Assembly: GCF_947495735.1 (NCBI RefSeq)
Contig: NZ_CANMAA010000010.1
Location: 80,125-144,124, forward strand
DNA: 64,000 nt
Reading direction: 5' to 3'
DNA from: an uncultured Pseudokineococcus sp.
Lineage (GTDB): Bacteria; Actinomycetota; Actinomycetes; Actinomycetales; Quadrisphaeraceae
Shown here piece after piece: positions 33,300-43,676 of the stretch (position 1 is the stretch's first letter; every line of letters starts with the position of its first letter). The translations under genes were made by a program, and so were the position numbers. The notes under the pieces are model-generated. The model had not been told where the DNA came from. It saw nothing but the letters and a program-made list of their open reading frames with translations, and made no database searches.

Positions 33300-34050
33300 G
33301 CACGTCACCACGGCCAACCGCGGTAGCACCCACGACGTCACACGTCTGCTCGTGACGCGACAGGACCCGACCAGCATGTACCGGCCGCTCGGCTTCCTGG
33401 AGGCGCACGCCGACGTCGATGGGGTCGAGTACACGTTCGCCTACCTCCGGCGAGCTGTTGCAGCACCGGGCTTCCGCCCTCTCGTCGGTATGCCGCAGGT
33501 GCGCCGGTACGTCTCCCGCGGGCTGTTCCCTCTCTTCGCCGAGCGGCTGATGGACCCGAGGCGCCCCGACCGCGCGGACTACCTCGCCGCCCTCGACCTG
33601 GGGCCGGACGCCTCTCCGCTCCTTGTGCTCAGCCGCTCGGGAGGTCACCGCGCGGGTGATGCGGTGGAGCTCAGCCCGGTTCCGTCAGCTGATGCCGACG
33701 GACGCTCGTCGTGCGTCTTCCTCGTTCATGGCATCCGTCACATGCCGGGCAGCGACGCCGCCCTCGACTCCCTGGAGGAGGGCGACGAGCTGGCGCTGAT
33801 GCCGCAGCCGGAGAACAGGCACAACGCCAGGGCCCTGCTGGTGAGCGCGCGAGACAGCGCTCCGGTGGGGTGGGTGCCCGACGTCCTGCTCGACTACGTG
33901 CACGGTCTTGCTCAGCCGGTGGTGCGCGTAGTCCGTGTCAACGGACCCGACGTCGGGTCACGTCTGCGACTGCTCGTCCGCGTCGACGGTGGCGCGGTGG
34001 CCGGATGGGCGCCGTTCTCAGGACCGGACTGGGACGTCGTCGACGGCTGA
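33286..34050 (+). CDS. HIRAN-domain protein with a HipA N-subdomain-like region
   Basis: A 254-residue protein. Residues about 33-105 (GVEYTFAYLRRAVAAPGFRP, then SRGLFPLFAERLMDP) parallel the N-terminal subdomain of HipA, where a short FxYL strand, Pro-Leu and a PFFxxLLP stretch occur in the same order. Residues about 140-230 form a HIRAN domain: VFLVHGIRHM, EEGDELALMPQPENRHNARALLV, VGWVPDVLLDYV. HIRAN domains bind 3' ends of single-stranded DNA at stalled forks (known from HLTF). Encoded immediately after and overlapping the short kinase gene, it may be the kinase's antitoxin or targeting subunit, tying the kinase to damaged or invading DNA. ATG 33286 is firm. Confidence 0.75.
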   Translation: MRTVEHVTTANRGSTHDVTRLLVTRQDPTSMYRPLGFLEAHADVDGVEYTFAYLRRAVAAPGFRPLVGMPQVRRYVSRGLFPLFAERLMDPRRPDRADYLAALDLGPDASPLLVLSRSGGHRAGDAVELSPVPSADADGRSSCVFLVHGIRHMPGSDAALDSLEEGDELALMPQPENRHNARALLVSARDSAPVGWVPDVLLDYVHGLAQPVVRVVRVNGPDVGSRLRLLVRVDGGAVAGWAPFSGPDWDVVDG

Positions 34051-34168
34051 GCACTACGTGACGAGCGCGAGGCAGCAGCCCCGCCGCGGAGCCCTCGACC
34101 TGAGGTCGTCCGTCTGCCGACGCGTGCGGGCGCCGCGCTGAGAAGCACGCGCGTGGCGGCGCCTCTAT

Positions 34169-34220
34169 GCCTCCTGTCCATGGATCTATGGCGAGTGTCA
34201 TAAATCTATGGACTGGAGGC
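34169..34220. repeat. 13-bp inverted repeat around an AT-rich core
   Basis: GCCTCCTGTCCAT (34169-34181) pairs with ATGGACTGGAGGC (34208-34220) with one mismatch. The 26-base core holds most of two direct copies of ATCTATGG (34184-34191 and 34204-34211). The AT content is high for this genome. It could terminate the HIRAN transcript, bind a regulator, or mark an insertion scar. Confidence 0.6.
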
Positions 34221-34304
34221 GGTAAGACCTCTCCGAGACTGTCGGCGCACGGGTGGCCGCGGACGATGTGCGGCGAGATTGCGGCGCCCGCGAGCACCGC
34301 GCTC

Positions 34305-34326
34305 TAAGGTCCAGCGACAGAGGCGG
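34305..34326 (+). promoter_or_regulatory. Promoter block shared with 26976-26996
   Basis: TAAGGTCC, five bases, CAGAGGCGG, ending 33 bases before the start of the PH-like protein gene, almost the same distance as the copy before the EcsC-TerB gene. Confidence 0.65.
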
Positions 34327-34359
34327 ACTGCGATCGCCTCTCCACGGGGGAGGAAGCAC

Positions 34360-36075
34360 ATGCAAGAGCCTTCAGCGCCGACGAGCGGAGACGATGCCGC
34401 GGGCCACGGTCCGGACGGCGGCGACGACTCGACGGTGTTCGTCCCTCCGACTCCTTCAGCCGAGGGCGACGCGGCGGAGCCGTCGACGGTCCTCGCGGAG
34501 ATCCTCCCCGGCATCGCGGTCGTCTTCGGTGACGTGCCGGCGGGCCTGGACCTGGTCGACTTCGGGCTCGTGCCGACCGACGACCGGGCGAGGATCTCCA
34601 CGGCCCTTGCTTCCACCGGCATCGCGGCGACAGCGGGCGGCAACGTCGGGACGGCGATAGCCAACGCGCAGGGCCTGTACAGACTCGACGACGCCACGCG
34701 AGCCGCCATCGACGCCGGCGCAAAACTCGCCACTAAGGACGGCGCGAAACTCGGAACGCTGATCACCCGTGGGGGCCTCAAGCAGGCACGCTTCGTGCCC
34801 GCTGCGGTGGCGAGCCCAGCAATGGCGGCAGCCGCCATTGGTCCAGCGTTGGCCATGGCCGCTCTTCAGATGAAGCTGAGCGAGATCAGCAGCCTCGTCA
34901 GCACCAACATCGCCCTGGCGACACAGGTGCTCACCACCATCCGCCGCGAGCAGTGGGCCGAGCTACTGGGCCTTGTCGCGTCCATCGACGGCGTCGTCGC
35001 CCAGGCGAGGGAGGTCGGCGCCGTTCCAGAGTCGCTCTGGGACAGCATCGCGGGCAGCGAGGCGCCGCTGCGCAAGCAGCTCGGCCTCTACCGCGAGAAC
35101 GTCGTCGAGCACGTCCGGCAGCTCGACCGGCGGGACGCGCAGGACCGTCGCCAGTACCTCGAGACGAACGCCGAGGCGATCGTCTTCGACGCCAACGCCC
35201 TGCTGTCGTCCCTCAAGGGGTGGACTGGGTACCAGGCGCTGCGTGCCGGTCGCGCGAGGACCGCCGGCGCCGACGACCCGGCGGAGGCGCGTCTCGTCGA
35301 CGTCATCACCCGGGACGCCCAGCAGGAGCTCGCCTCAGGCCTGGCCACGACGACGACGCTCGTCGACTCGCTGACGCGTGCGCTGCAGATCATCGCCGAG
35401 CTGCCCGGACGCGCCGGCATGCCGCTGACGCAGAAGCGCAAGGACGCCAAGGCGGTCCGGCTGACCTGCGGCCAGCTGCTGGACGCGGTCCGGCCGCTCG
35501 CTGACGCCCTGCGCCCGCAGGCGCCCGCACCGCAGGAGCCGGACGTCATATGCGCCCCGGCCGACCTGGACCACGAGCCCTACCTCCGCGTGCTGCGCTG
35601 GCTGCTCGAGGACGGCGAGAACGTCCGATGCCTCGCCTTCCCCTTCCGCCTCGACGAGCTCGCCAAGGGTGCCGCCCTGCTCGGGCGGCTGGACCCCGAG
35701 AAGTGGGCCGCGGTCGTCGCCGTCACGGACCGGCGGATCATCACGGCCAGGCCGGGGGATCTGCGCGAGCACGGCAAGGTCGCGAGCAGCGTCCCGCTCG
35801 ACCTTCTGCGCTACGTCCGTGCCGCCACCGGGGAGGGCGCCGGCGGTCGGGCCCGCATCGATGTCATCACCCGCGACGAGAACGTCCGCTGGACGTTCCA
35901 CCCCGAAACCGTGGACGAGCAGGTCGGCGCGCTCGCCGCGTTGCTCGCCGAGTCGATGCGGATTCCCGACGCGGAGCGCGCTGAGCTTCGCCAGCGCGGC
36001 GAGCCCATCCTGGGGGCAACGGCGCGCGCCCTCATCGGGAAGACACCAGCCGAGCTGACTGGAGCAGCCACATGA
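34360..36075 (+). CDS. Island protein with hydrophobic helices and C-terminal PH-like domain
   Basis: A 571-residue protein. Residues 1-45 are disordered. Residues 85-190 are Ala/Gly-rich helices (GIAATAGGNVGTAIANAQGL, then PAMAAAAIGPALAMAALQMK) that could insert into or lie on a membrane. Residues 190-400 are a long coiled, helical region (LSEISSLVSTNIALATQVLT). Residues about 430-545 resemble a bacterial PH domain: EKWAAVVAVTDRRIITARPG, strands, then RIDVITRDENVRWTFHP and a closing helix. ATG 34360 follows GGGGGAGGAAGC, a strong site. Function is unknown. The shared promoter links it to the EcsC-TerB gene, another membrane-associated protein, and I infer they act in one response. Confidence 0.65.
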   Translation: MQEPSAPTSGDDAAGHGPDGGDDSTVFVPPTPSAEGDAAEPSTVLAEILPGIAVVFGDVPAGLDLVDFGLVPTDDRARISTALASTGIAATAGGNVGTAIANAQGLYRLDDATRAAIDAGAKLATKDGAKLGTLITRGGLKQARFVPAAVASPAMAAAAIGPALAMAALQMKLSEISSLVSTNIALATQVLTTIRREQWAELLGLVASIDGVVAQAREVGAVPESLWDSIAGSEAPLRKQLGLYRENVVEHVRQLDRRDAQDRRQYLETNAEAIVFDANALLSSLKGWTGYQALRAGRARTAGADDPAEARLVDVITRDAQQELASGLATTTTLVDSLTRALQIIAELPGRAGMPLTQKRKDAKAVRLTCGQLLDAVRPLADALRPQAPAPQEPDVICAPADLDHEPYLRVLRWLLEDGENVRCLAFPFRLDELAKGAALLGRLDPEKWAAVVAVTDRRIITARPGDLREHGKVASSVPLDLLRYVRAATGEGAGGRARIDVITRDENVRWTFHPETVDEQVGALAALLAESMRIPDAERAELRQRGEPILGATARALIGKTPAELTGAAT

Positions 36076-36139
36076 GACGGGAAGTACCGACTGTGTATGG
36101 GCCTACGGCTGCGCCTGCCGTCCGAAGCAGCCACTCCTC

Positions 36140-36934
<795 letters not shown>

Positions 36935-37037
36935 CGGACTTCGGACGCGCTCCGAGAAGCGGGCATGTAGAGGCTAGGCGCGAGGGCGTCTTCGTCGGCC
37001 TGTCGAAGCACCCCGCCTGCGGTGAGGGCAGGCAGCG

Positions 37038-40000
37038 ATGAGGGTCCACGACGGCGCGGTCCTCCTCAGCGCCGGGGACGTCGTCGAGCACCTGGCCTGC
37101 ACGCACCGCACGGTGACGGCGCTGCGCGCCGCGCACGGCGTCGTCCCACGACAAGACGACTCCTCCACCGCGGTGTCCGTCCGTGGCACGGAGCACGAGC
37201 GCGAGGTGAAGGCCCGCCTCATCGCTGACACGCCGTCGCACGTCGACCTGAGCGGCCCCACCCGCGACCTCGACGCCTGGCGTTCGCTCGCTATGGCGAC
37301 GGTCACCCACCTTCGGCGCCAGTCCGACCGCGGGGCCATCGGCGCCGTCGTCGAGCAGGGAGCCGTGCTCGACGAGGCCGGGAGCGTGGCCCTGGTCGGC
37401 CGGCCCGACTTCCTCGTCCTCACCGAGTCGGGCTGGCGGGTCGAGGACGCGAAGCTCGCCCGATCGGTCCGGCCGGGAGCGCTGCTGCAGCTGGCGCTGT
37501 ACCGGACCGCCCTCGATCGCAGGGGCGTCCCGATGCACGACGACGTCCGGCTCCACCTCGGCGACGGCCGGCACGAGGACGTGCCCGCGCGCAGCGTCGA
37601 CGCCTGGGCGCAGCACGCCGCGGAGCGGACCACTGCGTTCGTCCGGGACCTGCCCGCCCGCGGCGGCCTCGCGCCCGACTTCGTCGAGCCCATCGCCTGG
37701 TGCACCGAATGCGGCAGCGGCACGCCATGCGCCGACCAGCGGGAGCAGACGGACCACCTCTCCCTCGTCGCCGGGCTGCGTCGTCAGCAGGCGGCGCACC
37801 TGCGGGCCGCGGGCATCACGACGCTGGACCAGCTGGCGACGTCGACCACCGCAGTCCCCCGGCTCTCCGACGCCACGCTTGCCGGGCTGAGGCGGCAGGC
37901 ACAGCTGCAGGCCCTCGCGCGGCGATCCACTCAGGACGACCCACTGGTCGAGGTCCTCCCCCACCCGGCGCGGCTCACCGCGGCCGAGCTGCGGCCAGGT
38001 CTCTGGCTGCTCCCGGAGCCGGACGACGGTGACGTCTTCTTCGACATGGAAGGCGACCCGCTCTACGTCGACGGCATCGGCGGTGCGCGGACGCACGGCC
38101 TGGAGTACCTCTTCGGCGCCGTCCACGACGACACCTTCACGGCCTTCTGGGGCGTCGAACGTCGCGCCGAGGGCACGGCGTTCAGGGACTTCGTCGACTG
38201 GGTCGAGCGGCGACGGCGCACCCACCCCGGACTGCACATCTACCACTACGCCCCCTACGAGCGGACGGCGCTGGCCCGCCTCGCGCAGACGCACGGCACG
38301 CGCAAGGAGATCGTCGACGCGTGGCTGCGCGAGGGGCTGCTCGTGGACCTGTACGCCGCCGTCCGCCGGGGTCTTCGCGCCGGCGTGCCGTCGTACAGCC
38401 TTAAGAAGATCGAGGCGCTGTACGGCGTCGACCACAAGTCTCTGGGTGACAAGGTCTCCACCGCGGCCGACAGCATCGACGCCTTCGAGCAGTGGCTGGT
38501 CAGCGGCGAGCAGTCCGTGCTCGACGAGATCGAGCAGTACAACCGCCTCGACTGCGAGTCGACCCGAGGGCTGCGCGACTACCTGCTGCGTCTGCGCGAC
38601 GAGGCGGTCGGCGACGGCCGCCTCGTCCAGCCGGTCGTCGAGCCACCCCTGGTGGTCACGGACGAGGCCGACGCGGCAGACGACGCCGAGCCCTCCGCAA
38701 AGGATGAATTGCGACGCCGCTGCAGCGAGCTCGCGACCCAGCTGCTCGACGGCGCCGACGTCGCCCAGGTCTCTGAGGACCCGGAGTCGGAGGCGCGCCG
38801 CCTGCTCGCCGGACTGCTCGGGTACCACGCCGACGAGGAACGGGTGGCGTGGCAGGAGGTCTTCCGCGCTGCGGAGACCGCCGCCGCCGACCCGGACGCC
38901 GTCGTAGAGGACAGCCGGCTGCTCGGCGGCCTCGAGGTCATCGGCGAGGACGACGGCGCGTGGGTAGTTCGGGCGCCGCTGCAGGAGCACCGCATCGGCA
39001 CCGGGAAAGTCAACGTCCTCGCAGGCGGACAGCTGGTCTTCGGGAGCGTCCGCTCCGTCGAGGAGACGGCCGACGGCGTCGAGCTGCGCCTGGGCGTCAA
39101 GGACGAGCAGCTGGCCCGCGCAGGGTGGACGGGTGGGCTGCCGCACCCTGACGCCCTCGACTCGACCAGCCCTGTCGCGACCGACGCACTCGTGCGGTCC
39201 CTCGTCGAGACCGCCGAGGGCGTCCTTGCGTACGGCCCGACGGCGCCCTCGTCGCGGCCGGCTGGGCGCAGCCTGCTCCTGCGGCGCCCGCGGCTGGACG
39301 GCGCACCCCTCTCGCCGGCGCAGACGGACGAGGACGACGTCGCGCACGCCGTCCGACTCGTCCGGGACGGGCACGTCGACGTGCTGGCGGTGCAGGGACC
39401 GCCCGGTGCAGGGAAGAGCTACCTCGGCAGTCACCTGATCGCTGCGCTCGTGGCGGGTGAGACACCGCTCAAGGTCGGCGTCACGGCCGGCTCCCACGAG
39501 ATCGTGCTCGGGTTGCTGCGGTCGGTGCATGCCCTCCTTCCCGATACGACGACCTACCACTACGACAGCCAAGCGCCCTCCGGGGCGAAGGCCACCGAGA
39601 AGTGGAAGCGCCTATGTGAGGACGACTGCGCGTCACCGCTGCGTGTGACCAAACGGCGGGACGGCTGGGCCGAGGCACAAATCGTCGGCGGGACGGCGTG
39701 GGCCTTCTCGCACGACGACGCACCCGAGCTGGACGTCCTCGTCGTCGACGAGGCCGGGCAGATGGGTCTCGCCGACGTGCTCGCCGCGGCCCGCCGGGCA
39801 CGAGTCCTCGTGCTGCTGGGCGACCCGCAGCAGCTGCCCAAGCCCCAGCGCGCCACGCACCCGCCGGGTGTCGGCGTCAGCGCGCTGGAGCACCTAGCCG
39901 GCGGCCACGCGACCATGCCGCCCGCGGTCGGCCTGTTCCTCGCCGCGACGCGGCGGATGCACCCGGACGTCACCGGCTACATCTCGGACATCGCCTACGA

Positions 40001-40568
40001 CGGTCGCCTCACCGCCCACGCGAGCACCCACGGCCAGCGCGTGCTGCCGCTGCCCGGGCGCCGAGAGGAGCTGTCGGAGACAGGCCTGCGATGGATGCCG
40101 GTGCACCACAGCGGCTGCTCGCAGAGCAGCGCCGAGGAGACGGACGCCGTTCTGGGCGTCGTTCGCGACCTCGTCGGGCGCCGCTGGATCGGGCCCGACG
40201 GTGAGCAGGCGCTCGAGGAGACGGACGTCCTCGTCGTCAGCCCGTACAACGCGCAGGTCGCCAGGCTCCGCGCAGCGCTGGACGCCGCCGGGCTGCGCGC
40301 CGTCGCCGCCGGCACCGTCGACAAGTTCCAGGGCAAGGAGGCCGCGGCCGTCGTCTACTCGACCGCAGCCTCGGACGGCGAGACCGCGCCGCGCGGCGCC
40401 GGCTTCGTCGCCGACGTCCACCGTGTCAACGTGGCGATCTCCCGCGCGCGATGTCTTGCGGTCCTCGTCGGCAGCCCGCGTCTACTCGACGCACGGGTGA
40501 CGACGACGGGGTCGATTCGGCCGCTCGACGTTCTGTGCCGGTTAGTGGCGAGGGCTCGTCAGGCGTGA
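37038..40568 (+). CDS. RecB-like nuclease / RNase H-like exonuclease / SF1 helicase fusion
   Basis: A 1176-residue protein of the TM0106-type family. Residues about 1-210 are a RecB-like nuclease (GRPDFLVL and WRVEDAKLA give Asp and the Glu-Asp-x-Lys core near 121-137; CTECGSGTPC is a Cys cluster). Residues about 330-520 are a DEDD/RNase H-like exonuclease: VFFDMEGDPLY (Asp334), HIYHYAPYERTAL, YNRLDCESTRGL. Residues about 760-1176 are an SF1 helicase: GPPGAGKSY, VVDEAGQMGLAD, SPYNAQVARLR, GTVDKFQGKEA, NVAISRAR. Two nuclease folds plus a helicase suit DNA-end processing or degradation of invading DNA. ATG 37038 has GAGGGCAGG upstream. It leads the run of R-M genes. Confidence 0.85.
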   Translation: MRVHDGAVLLSAGDVVEHLACTHRTVTALRAAHGVVPRQDDSSTAVSVRGTEHEREVKARLIADTPSHVDLSGPTRDLDAWRSLAMATVTHLRRQSDRGAIGAVVEQGAVLDEAGSVALVGRPDFLVLTESGWRVEDAKLARSVRPGALLQLALYRTALDRRGVPMHDDVRLHLGDGRHEDVPARSVDAWAQHAAERTTAFVRDLPARGGLAPDFVEPIAWCTECGSGTPCADQREQTDHLSLVAGLRRQQAAHLRAAGITTLDQLATSTTAVPRLSDATLAGLRRQAQLQALARRSTQDDPLVEVLPHPARLTAAELRPGLWLLPEPDDGDVFFDMEGDPLYVDGIGGARTHGLEYLFGAVHDDTFTAFWGVERRAEGTAFRDFVDWVERRRRTHPGLHIYHYAPYERTALARLAQTHGTRKEIVDAWLREGLLVDLYAAVRRGLRAGVPSYSLKKIEALYGVDHKSLGDKVSTAADSIDAFEQWLVSGEQSVLDEIEQYNRLDCESTRGLRDYLLRLRDEAVGDGRLVQPVVEPPLVVTDEADAADDAEPSAKDELRRRCSELATQLLDGADVAQVSEDPESEARRLLAGLLGYHADEERVAWQEVFRAAETAAADPDAVVEDSRLLGGLEVIGEDDGAWVVRAPLQEHRIGTGKVNVLAGGQLVFGSVRSVEETADGVELRLGVKDEQLARAGWTGGLPHPDALDSTSPVATDALVRSLVETAEGVLAYGPTAPSSRPAGRSLLLRRPRLDGAPLSPAQTDEDDVAHAVRLVRDGHVDVLAVQGPPGAGKSYLGSHLIAALVAGETPLKVGVTAGSHEIVLGLLRSVHALLPDTTTYHYDSQAPSGAKATEKWKRLCEDDCASPLRVTKRRDGWAEAQIVGGTAWAFSHDDAPELDVLVVDEAGQMGLADVLAAARRARVLVLLGDPQQLPKPQRATHPPGVGVSALEHLAGGHATMPPAVGLFLAATRRMHPDVTGYISDIAYDGRLTAHASTHGQRVLPLPGRREELSETGLRWMPVHHSGCSQSSAEETDAVLGVVRDLVGRRWIGPDGEQALEETDVLVVSPYNAQVARLRAALDAAGLRAVAAGTVDKFQGKEAAAVVYSTAASDGETAPRGAGFVADVHRVNVAISRARCLAVLVGSPRLLDARVTTTGSIRPLDVLCRLVARARQA

Positions 40569-40675
40569 GTCAGGGCGCTTCGCAGCGGGCCGCCCGTCCG
40601 GCGACGCCTCGGCGAATGACGCCACGGGCGCGTCGGGGAGCGGCAGAGCCGTCCGAGCGACGGCGACGCGAGCAG

Positions 40676-40704
40676 TTCACTACGTCAGCGCCGGCGTGTA
40701 GCGT
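40676..40704 (+). promoter_or_regulatory. Promoter of the SNF2-type III R-M operon
   Basis: TTCACT (40676-40681), 17 bases, TAGCGT (40699-40704), then AAGGTGG as ribosome-binding site and ATG at 40718. The predicted transcript would have a leader of about 8 bases or less. Confidence 0.55.
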
Positions 40705-40717
40705 CAAGGTGGTGCCG

Positions 40718-43618
40718 ATGACCTGCACGCTGACTGACTACCAGGCGAAGTACTACGCCCACGAGCTGCAGCGCAATTACGCGAACGATCACGTCGGCAA
40801 GCTCGCCGGCCTCCTGTTCGACGCGCAGGTGGAGCCGAAGCCGCACCAGATCGACGCCGCGCTGTTCGCGTTGCAGACCCCGCTCCTGCCGGGCGTCATC
40901 CTCGCTGACGAGGTCGGCCTCGGAAAGACGATCGAAGCGGGCATCGTCATTTCGCAGTACTGGGCGGAGCGCCGTCGGAGCATCCTGATTGTTGCCCCGT
41001 CCAGTCTACGGCAGCAGTGGCAGCAGGAGCTGGGCGAGAAGTTCATGATACCGTCCGCCATCCTCGATCCGAAGTCAAAGGACTCGCTGCTCTCACACGT
41101 CGGTAGCCGCTCGGCGCAGGTGCTGATCTGCTCCTACGAGTTCGCGCTCCGGCGCGAGACCTCGCTGCTGAAGGCATGGGATCTCGTGGTCGCCGATGAG
41201 GCGCATCGCCTGCGGAACTACTGGACAGGTAAGACCAAGGCCGCGGAGGCGGTGGCACACGTCGTGTCTGGCGCGCGCAAGACTGTGCTACTGACGGCGA
41301 CGCCGCTGCAGAACAAACTCGAGGAATTGTATGGGCTGGTGTCGATCTTCGACCCCGGCTACTTCCATTCGCTCGATGCGTTCCGCGAGCGGTACGTCAA
41401 CAGCCGTGACCTGCGAGTCGATGACGACCTGGTGGAGCGTGTCGCGACCGTCTCGAAGCGCACGCTACGGCGTGATGCTGAAAAGTACATCCATTTCACC
41501 AAGCGCCTGCCGCTGACGGTCGAGTTCACTCCGTCGCCAGACGAGGCGCGGCTCTACGACCTGGTCAACGACTATCTGCATCGTGATCAATTGTTCGCCT
41601 TCGCCGGCAGTCAGCGTCACCTCTCCGCCCTAATCATCCGCAAGCGCCTCGGCTCGTCGACCTATGCGGTTGCGAGCACGCTGGAGAACATCGCCAACCG
41701 TCTCGCGCATGAGGTCGCGGCCGGACGGCGCCGCGATGGTCGTGGTGGCCTCGTGGCAGCCGACTTCGCGGTCGACGATGAGATCACCAGCGAGGAGCTG
41801 GAGGAGGCCGAGGAGATCGAGCGGACTGGCGGTGGCTCCCGGCCCTCATCGTTGCCGCTTGATGAGTCGCTGCTCGAGGCGATGCGCGCTGAGGTTGCCG
41901 AGTTGCGCGAGTATGCCGCGCTTGCCCGCTCGACCACGGAGAACCAGAAGGCCATCAAACTCGGTGAAGCGCTCCACCTCGGGTTCGAGCGGCTCCGTGA
42001 ACTTGGGGCCCCGGATAAAGCGATTATCTTCACTGACTCGACTAAGACGCAGGAGTACATCGCGCGCTCCCTGCGTGAGACCGGCCGCGGCGACGGAGTT
42101 GTCCTGTTCAACGGCTCGAACAACGGGCCGGAGCAGACCGCGATCTACCAGGACTGGCTCAAGGCCAATCGGGACGGCGACCTGGTCACCGGCATTGCCG
42201 CCGTGGATCGCCGCAAGGCGCTGGTGGACTACTTCCGCGAGCAGGGCACGATCATGATCGCGACCGAGGCCGCAGCGGAGGGCATCAACCTGCAGTTCTG
42301 CTCGATGCTCGTCAACTACGACCTGCCCTGGAATCCACAGCGCGTCGAGCAGCGCATCGGCCGCGTGCACCGCTTCGGGCAAAAGCACAACGTCGTCGTC
42401 ATGAACTTTTCGAACAAGGGAAACATCGCCGAGCAGCGCATCCTTGAACTTTTGACCGATAAGTTCCAGCTGTTCTCCAGCGTCTTCGGCGCGAGCGACG
42501 AGGTGCTCGGCGCGATCCAGGATGGGCTGAACTTCGAGAAGGCGATCAGCGATATCCTCAACCGCTGCACAACCGCCGACGAGCTGGATGCCGCATTTCG
42601 CGAACTTGAGGGCCAGTACGCGAGCGAGATCTCGCGCGAGATGGCGAGCGCCAAGGCGAAGGTCTTCGACAATCTCGACCCACATGTTCAGGATCGCCTC
42701 AAGGCGTGCGACATGCAGTCCGGCGAGGTGCTCAACAAGTTCGAGCGCCTGCTGCTCGCCGTGACCCAACACGAGCTCGACCGGTTCGCCTCCTTCGAGG
42801 GCGACGGCCGCACGTTCATGCTGAGCGAGGCGCCGGTCGGGGATGCGCCGACCGGGCGCTACTTCTTCAAGTCGCAGCCGCTCGACAACGCTCACCAGTA
42901 TCGCTACGCGAGCCCACTGGCCCAGTACGTCGTCGACACGTCGATGGGACATCAGACGCCGGCGCGTGAGCTGACCTTCTCGCTCGGGCGGTCAGACCGC
43001 GTCAGTAGAGCGATCCGGGCACTCGAAGACACCAGTGGCGAGCTGACCGTGAACCTCGCGACCTTCCGCATGAAGGCGGGCGATGAGGACGTCTCCGAGT
43101 CCTACATGCTGGCTGGCGCCCTGACGGATGAAGGCCAATGGCTCGACGAGGAGTATGTCGCGGACATCCTCGACCTGGCCTGCACGTCGGTCGGAGAGCA
43201 ACCTGTGACGATCGACGAGTCGCGCTTCACGCCGCGCCTTGATGCACGCCGCGCGGAGTTGGAGAAGGAAGTCCATGGACGGAATTCTCGCTACTACGAC
43301 CAGCAGGAGGAACTGATCTACCGCAACCAGCAGGACCGAAAGGCCGAACACGAAGGCGCCATCCGCGACTACCGGGCCAAGGAAAAGGAAGCCCGCAAAC
43401 AGGCCCGGCGGGCCGATGAACCGATGGAGCAGTTACGGCTCAAGAAGGAAGCCCGCAAGTGGGAGCAGCGTTCCGAGGAGGCCGACGAGAACTTTCGGAA
43501 CACGCGCAAGAAACTTCGCGCAGGGGCCGACAGGTATCTAGAACTAATCGAGCAGTCCCTCCAAGGGACCCAGGAGATCGAGCACCTGTTTACAATTCGC
43601 TGGCGGATCACCACATAA
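40718..43618 (+). CDS. SNF2/RapA-type helicase of the R-M locus
   Basis: A 966-residue SF2 ATPase. Motif I is DEVGLGKTIEAG (about residue 65), Ia IVAPSSLRQQW, II VVADEAHRLRN (about 160), III LLTATPLQN, V ATEAAAEGINLQF and VI QRIGRVHRFGQ (about 545). The C-terminal 150 residues are a charged coiled coil (RKAEHEGAIRDYRAKEKEAR). It resembles the SNF2 helicases of defence loci (DrmD-like) more than the transcription-linked RapA. It opens the operon, with mod 58 bases downstream and res overlapping mod. I infer it remodels or translocates along DNA for the restriction complex. Codon use is visibly less GC-rich than in the flanking chromosome. Confidence 0.85.
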   Translation: MTCTLTDYQAKYYAHELQRNYANDHVGKLAGLLFDAQVEPKPHQIDAALFALQTPLLPGVILADEVGLGKTIEAGIVISQYWAERRRSILIVAPSSLRQQWQQELGEKFMIPSAILDPKSKDSLLSHVGSRSAQVLICSYEFALRRETSLLKAWDLVVADEAHRLRNYWTGKTKAAEAVAHVVSGARKTVLLTATPLQNKLEELYGLVSIFDPGYFHSLDAFRERYVNSRDLRVDDDLVERVATVSKRTLRRDAEKYIHFTKRLPLTVEFTPSPDEARLYDLVNDYLHRDQLFAFAGSQRHLSALIIRKRLGSSTYAVASTLENIANRLAHEVAAGRRRDGRGGLVAADFAVDDEITSEELEEAEEIERTGGGSRPSSLPLDESLLEAMRAEVAELREYAALARSTTENQKAIKLGEALHLGFERLRELGAPDKAIIFTDSTKTQEYIARSLRETGRGDGVVLFNGSNNGPEQTAIYQDWLKANRDGDLVTGIAAVDRRKALVDYFREQGTIMIATEAAAEGINLQFCSMLVNYDLPWNPQRVEQRIGRVHRFGQKHNVVVMNFSNKGNIAEQRILELLTDKFQLFSSVFGASDEVLGAIQDGLNFEKAISDILNRCTTADELDAAFRELEGQYASEISREMASAKAKVFDNLDPHVQDRLKACDMQSGEVLNKFERLLLAVTQHELDRFASFEGDGRTFMLSEAPVGDAPTGRYFFKSQPLDNAHQYRYASPLAQYVVDTSMGHQTPARELTFSLGRSDRVSRAIRALEDTSGELTVNLATFRMKAGDEDVSESYMLAGALTDEGQWLDEEYVADILDLACTSVGEQPVTIDESRFTPRLDARRAELEKEVHGRNSRYYDQQEELIYRNQQDRKAEHEGAIRDYRAKEKEARKQARRADEPMEQLRLKKEARKWEQRSEEADENFRNTRKKLRAGADRYLELIEQSLQGTQEIEHLFTIRWRITT

Positions 43619-43676
43619 ACCCCGAGTCATTCACAACCCGACGCAGACTGTTCCTTCATAGGAGAGGTTCACCCGA

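Larger units (their letters stand above)
34051..34359. other. Intergenic stretch with an inverted repeat and a promoter block
   Basis: The first 110 bases show nothing I can name. Then come the AT-richer inverted repeat at 34169-34220 and the promoter block at 34305-34326. Confidence 0.5.

Noticed and set aside
40451..40717. Longer N-terminus for the SNF2 helicase
   Set aside because: It would overlap the upstream gene and cross the TTCACT/TAGCGT promoter; ATG 40718 with AAGGTGG fits much better.
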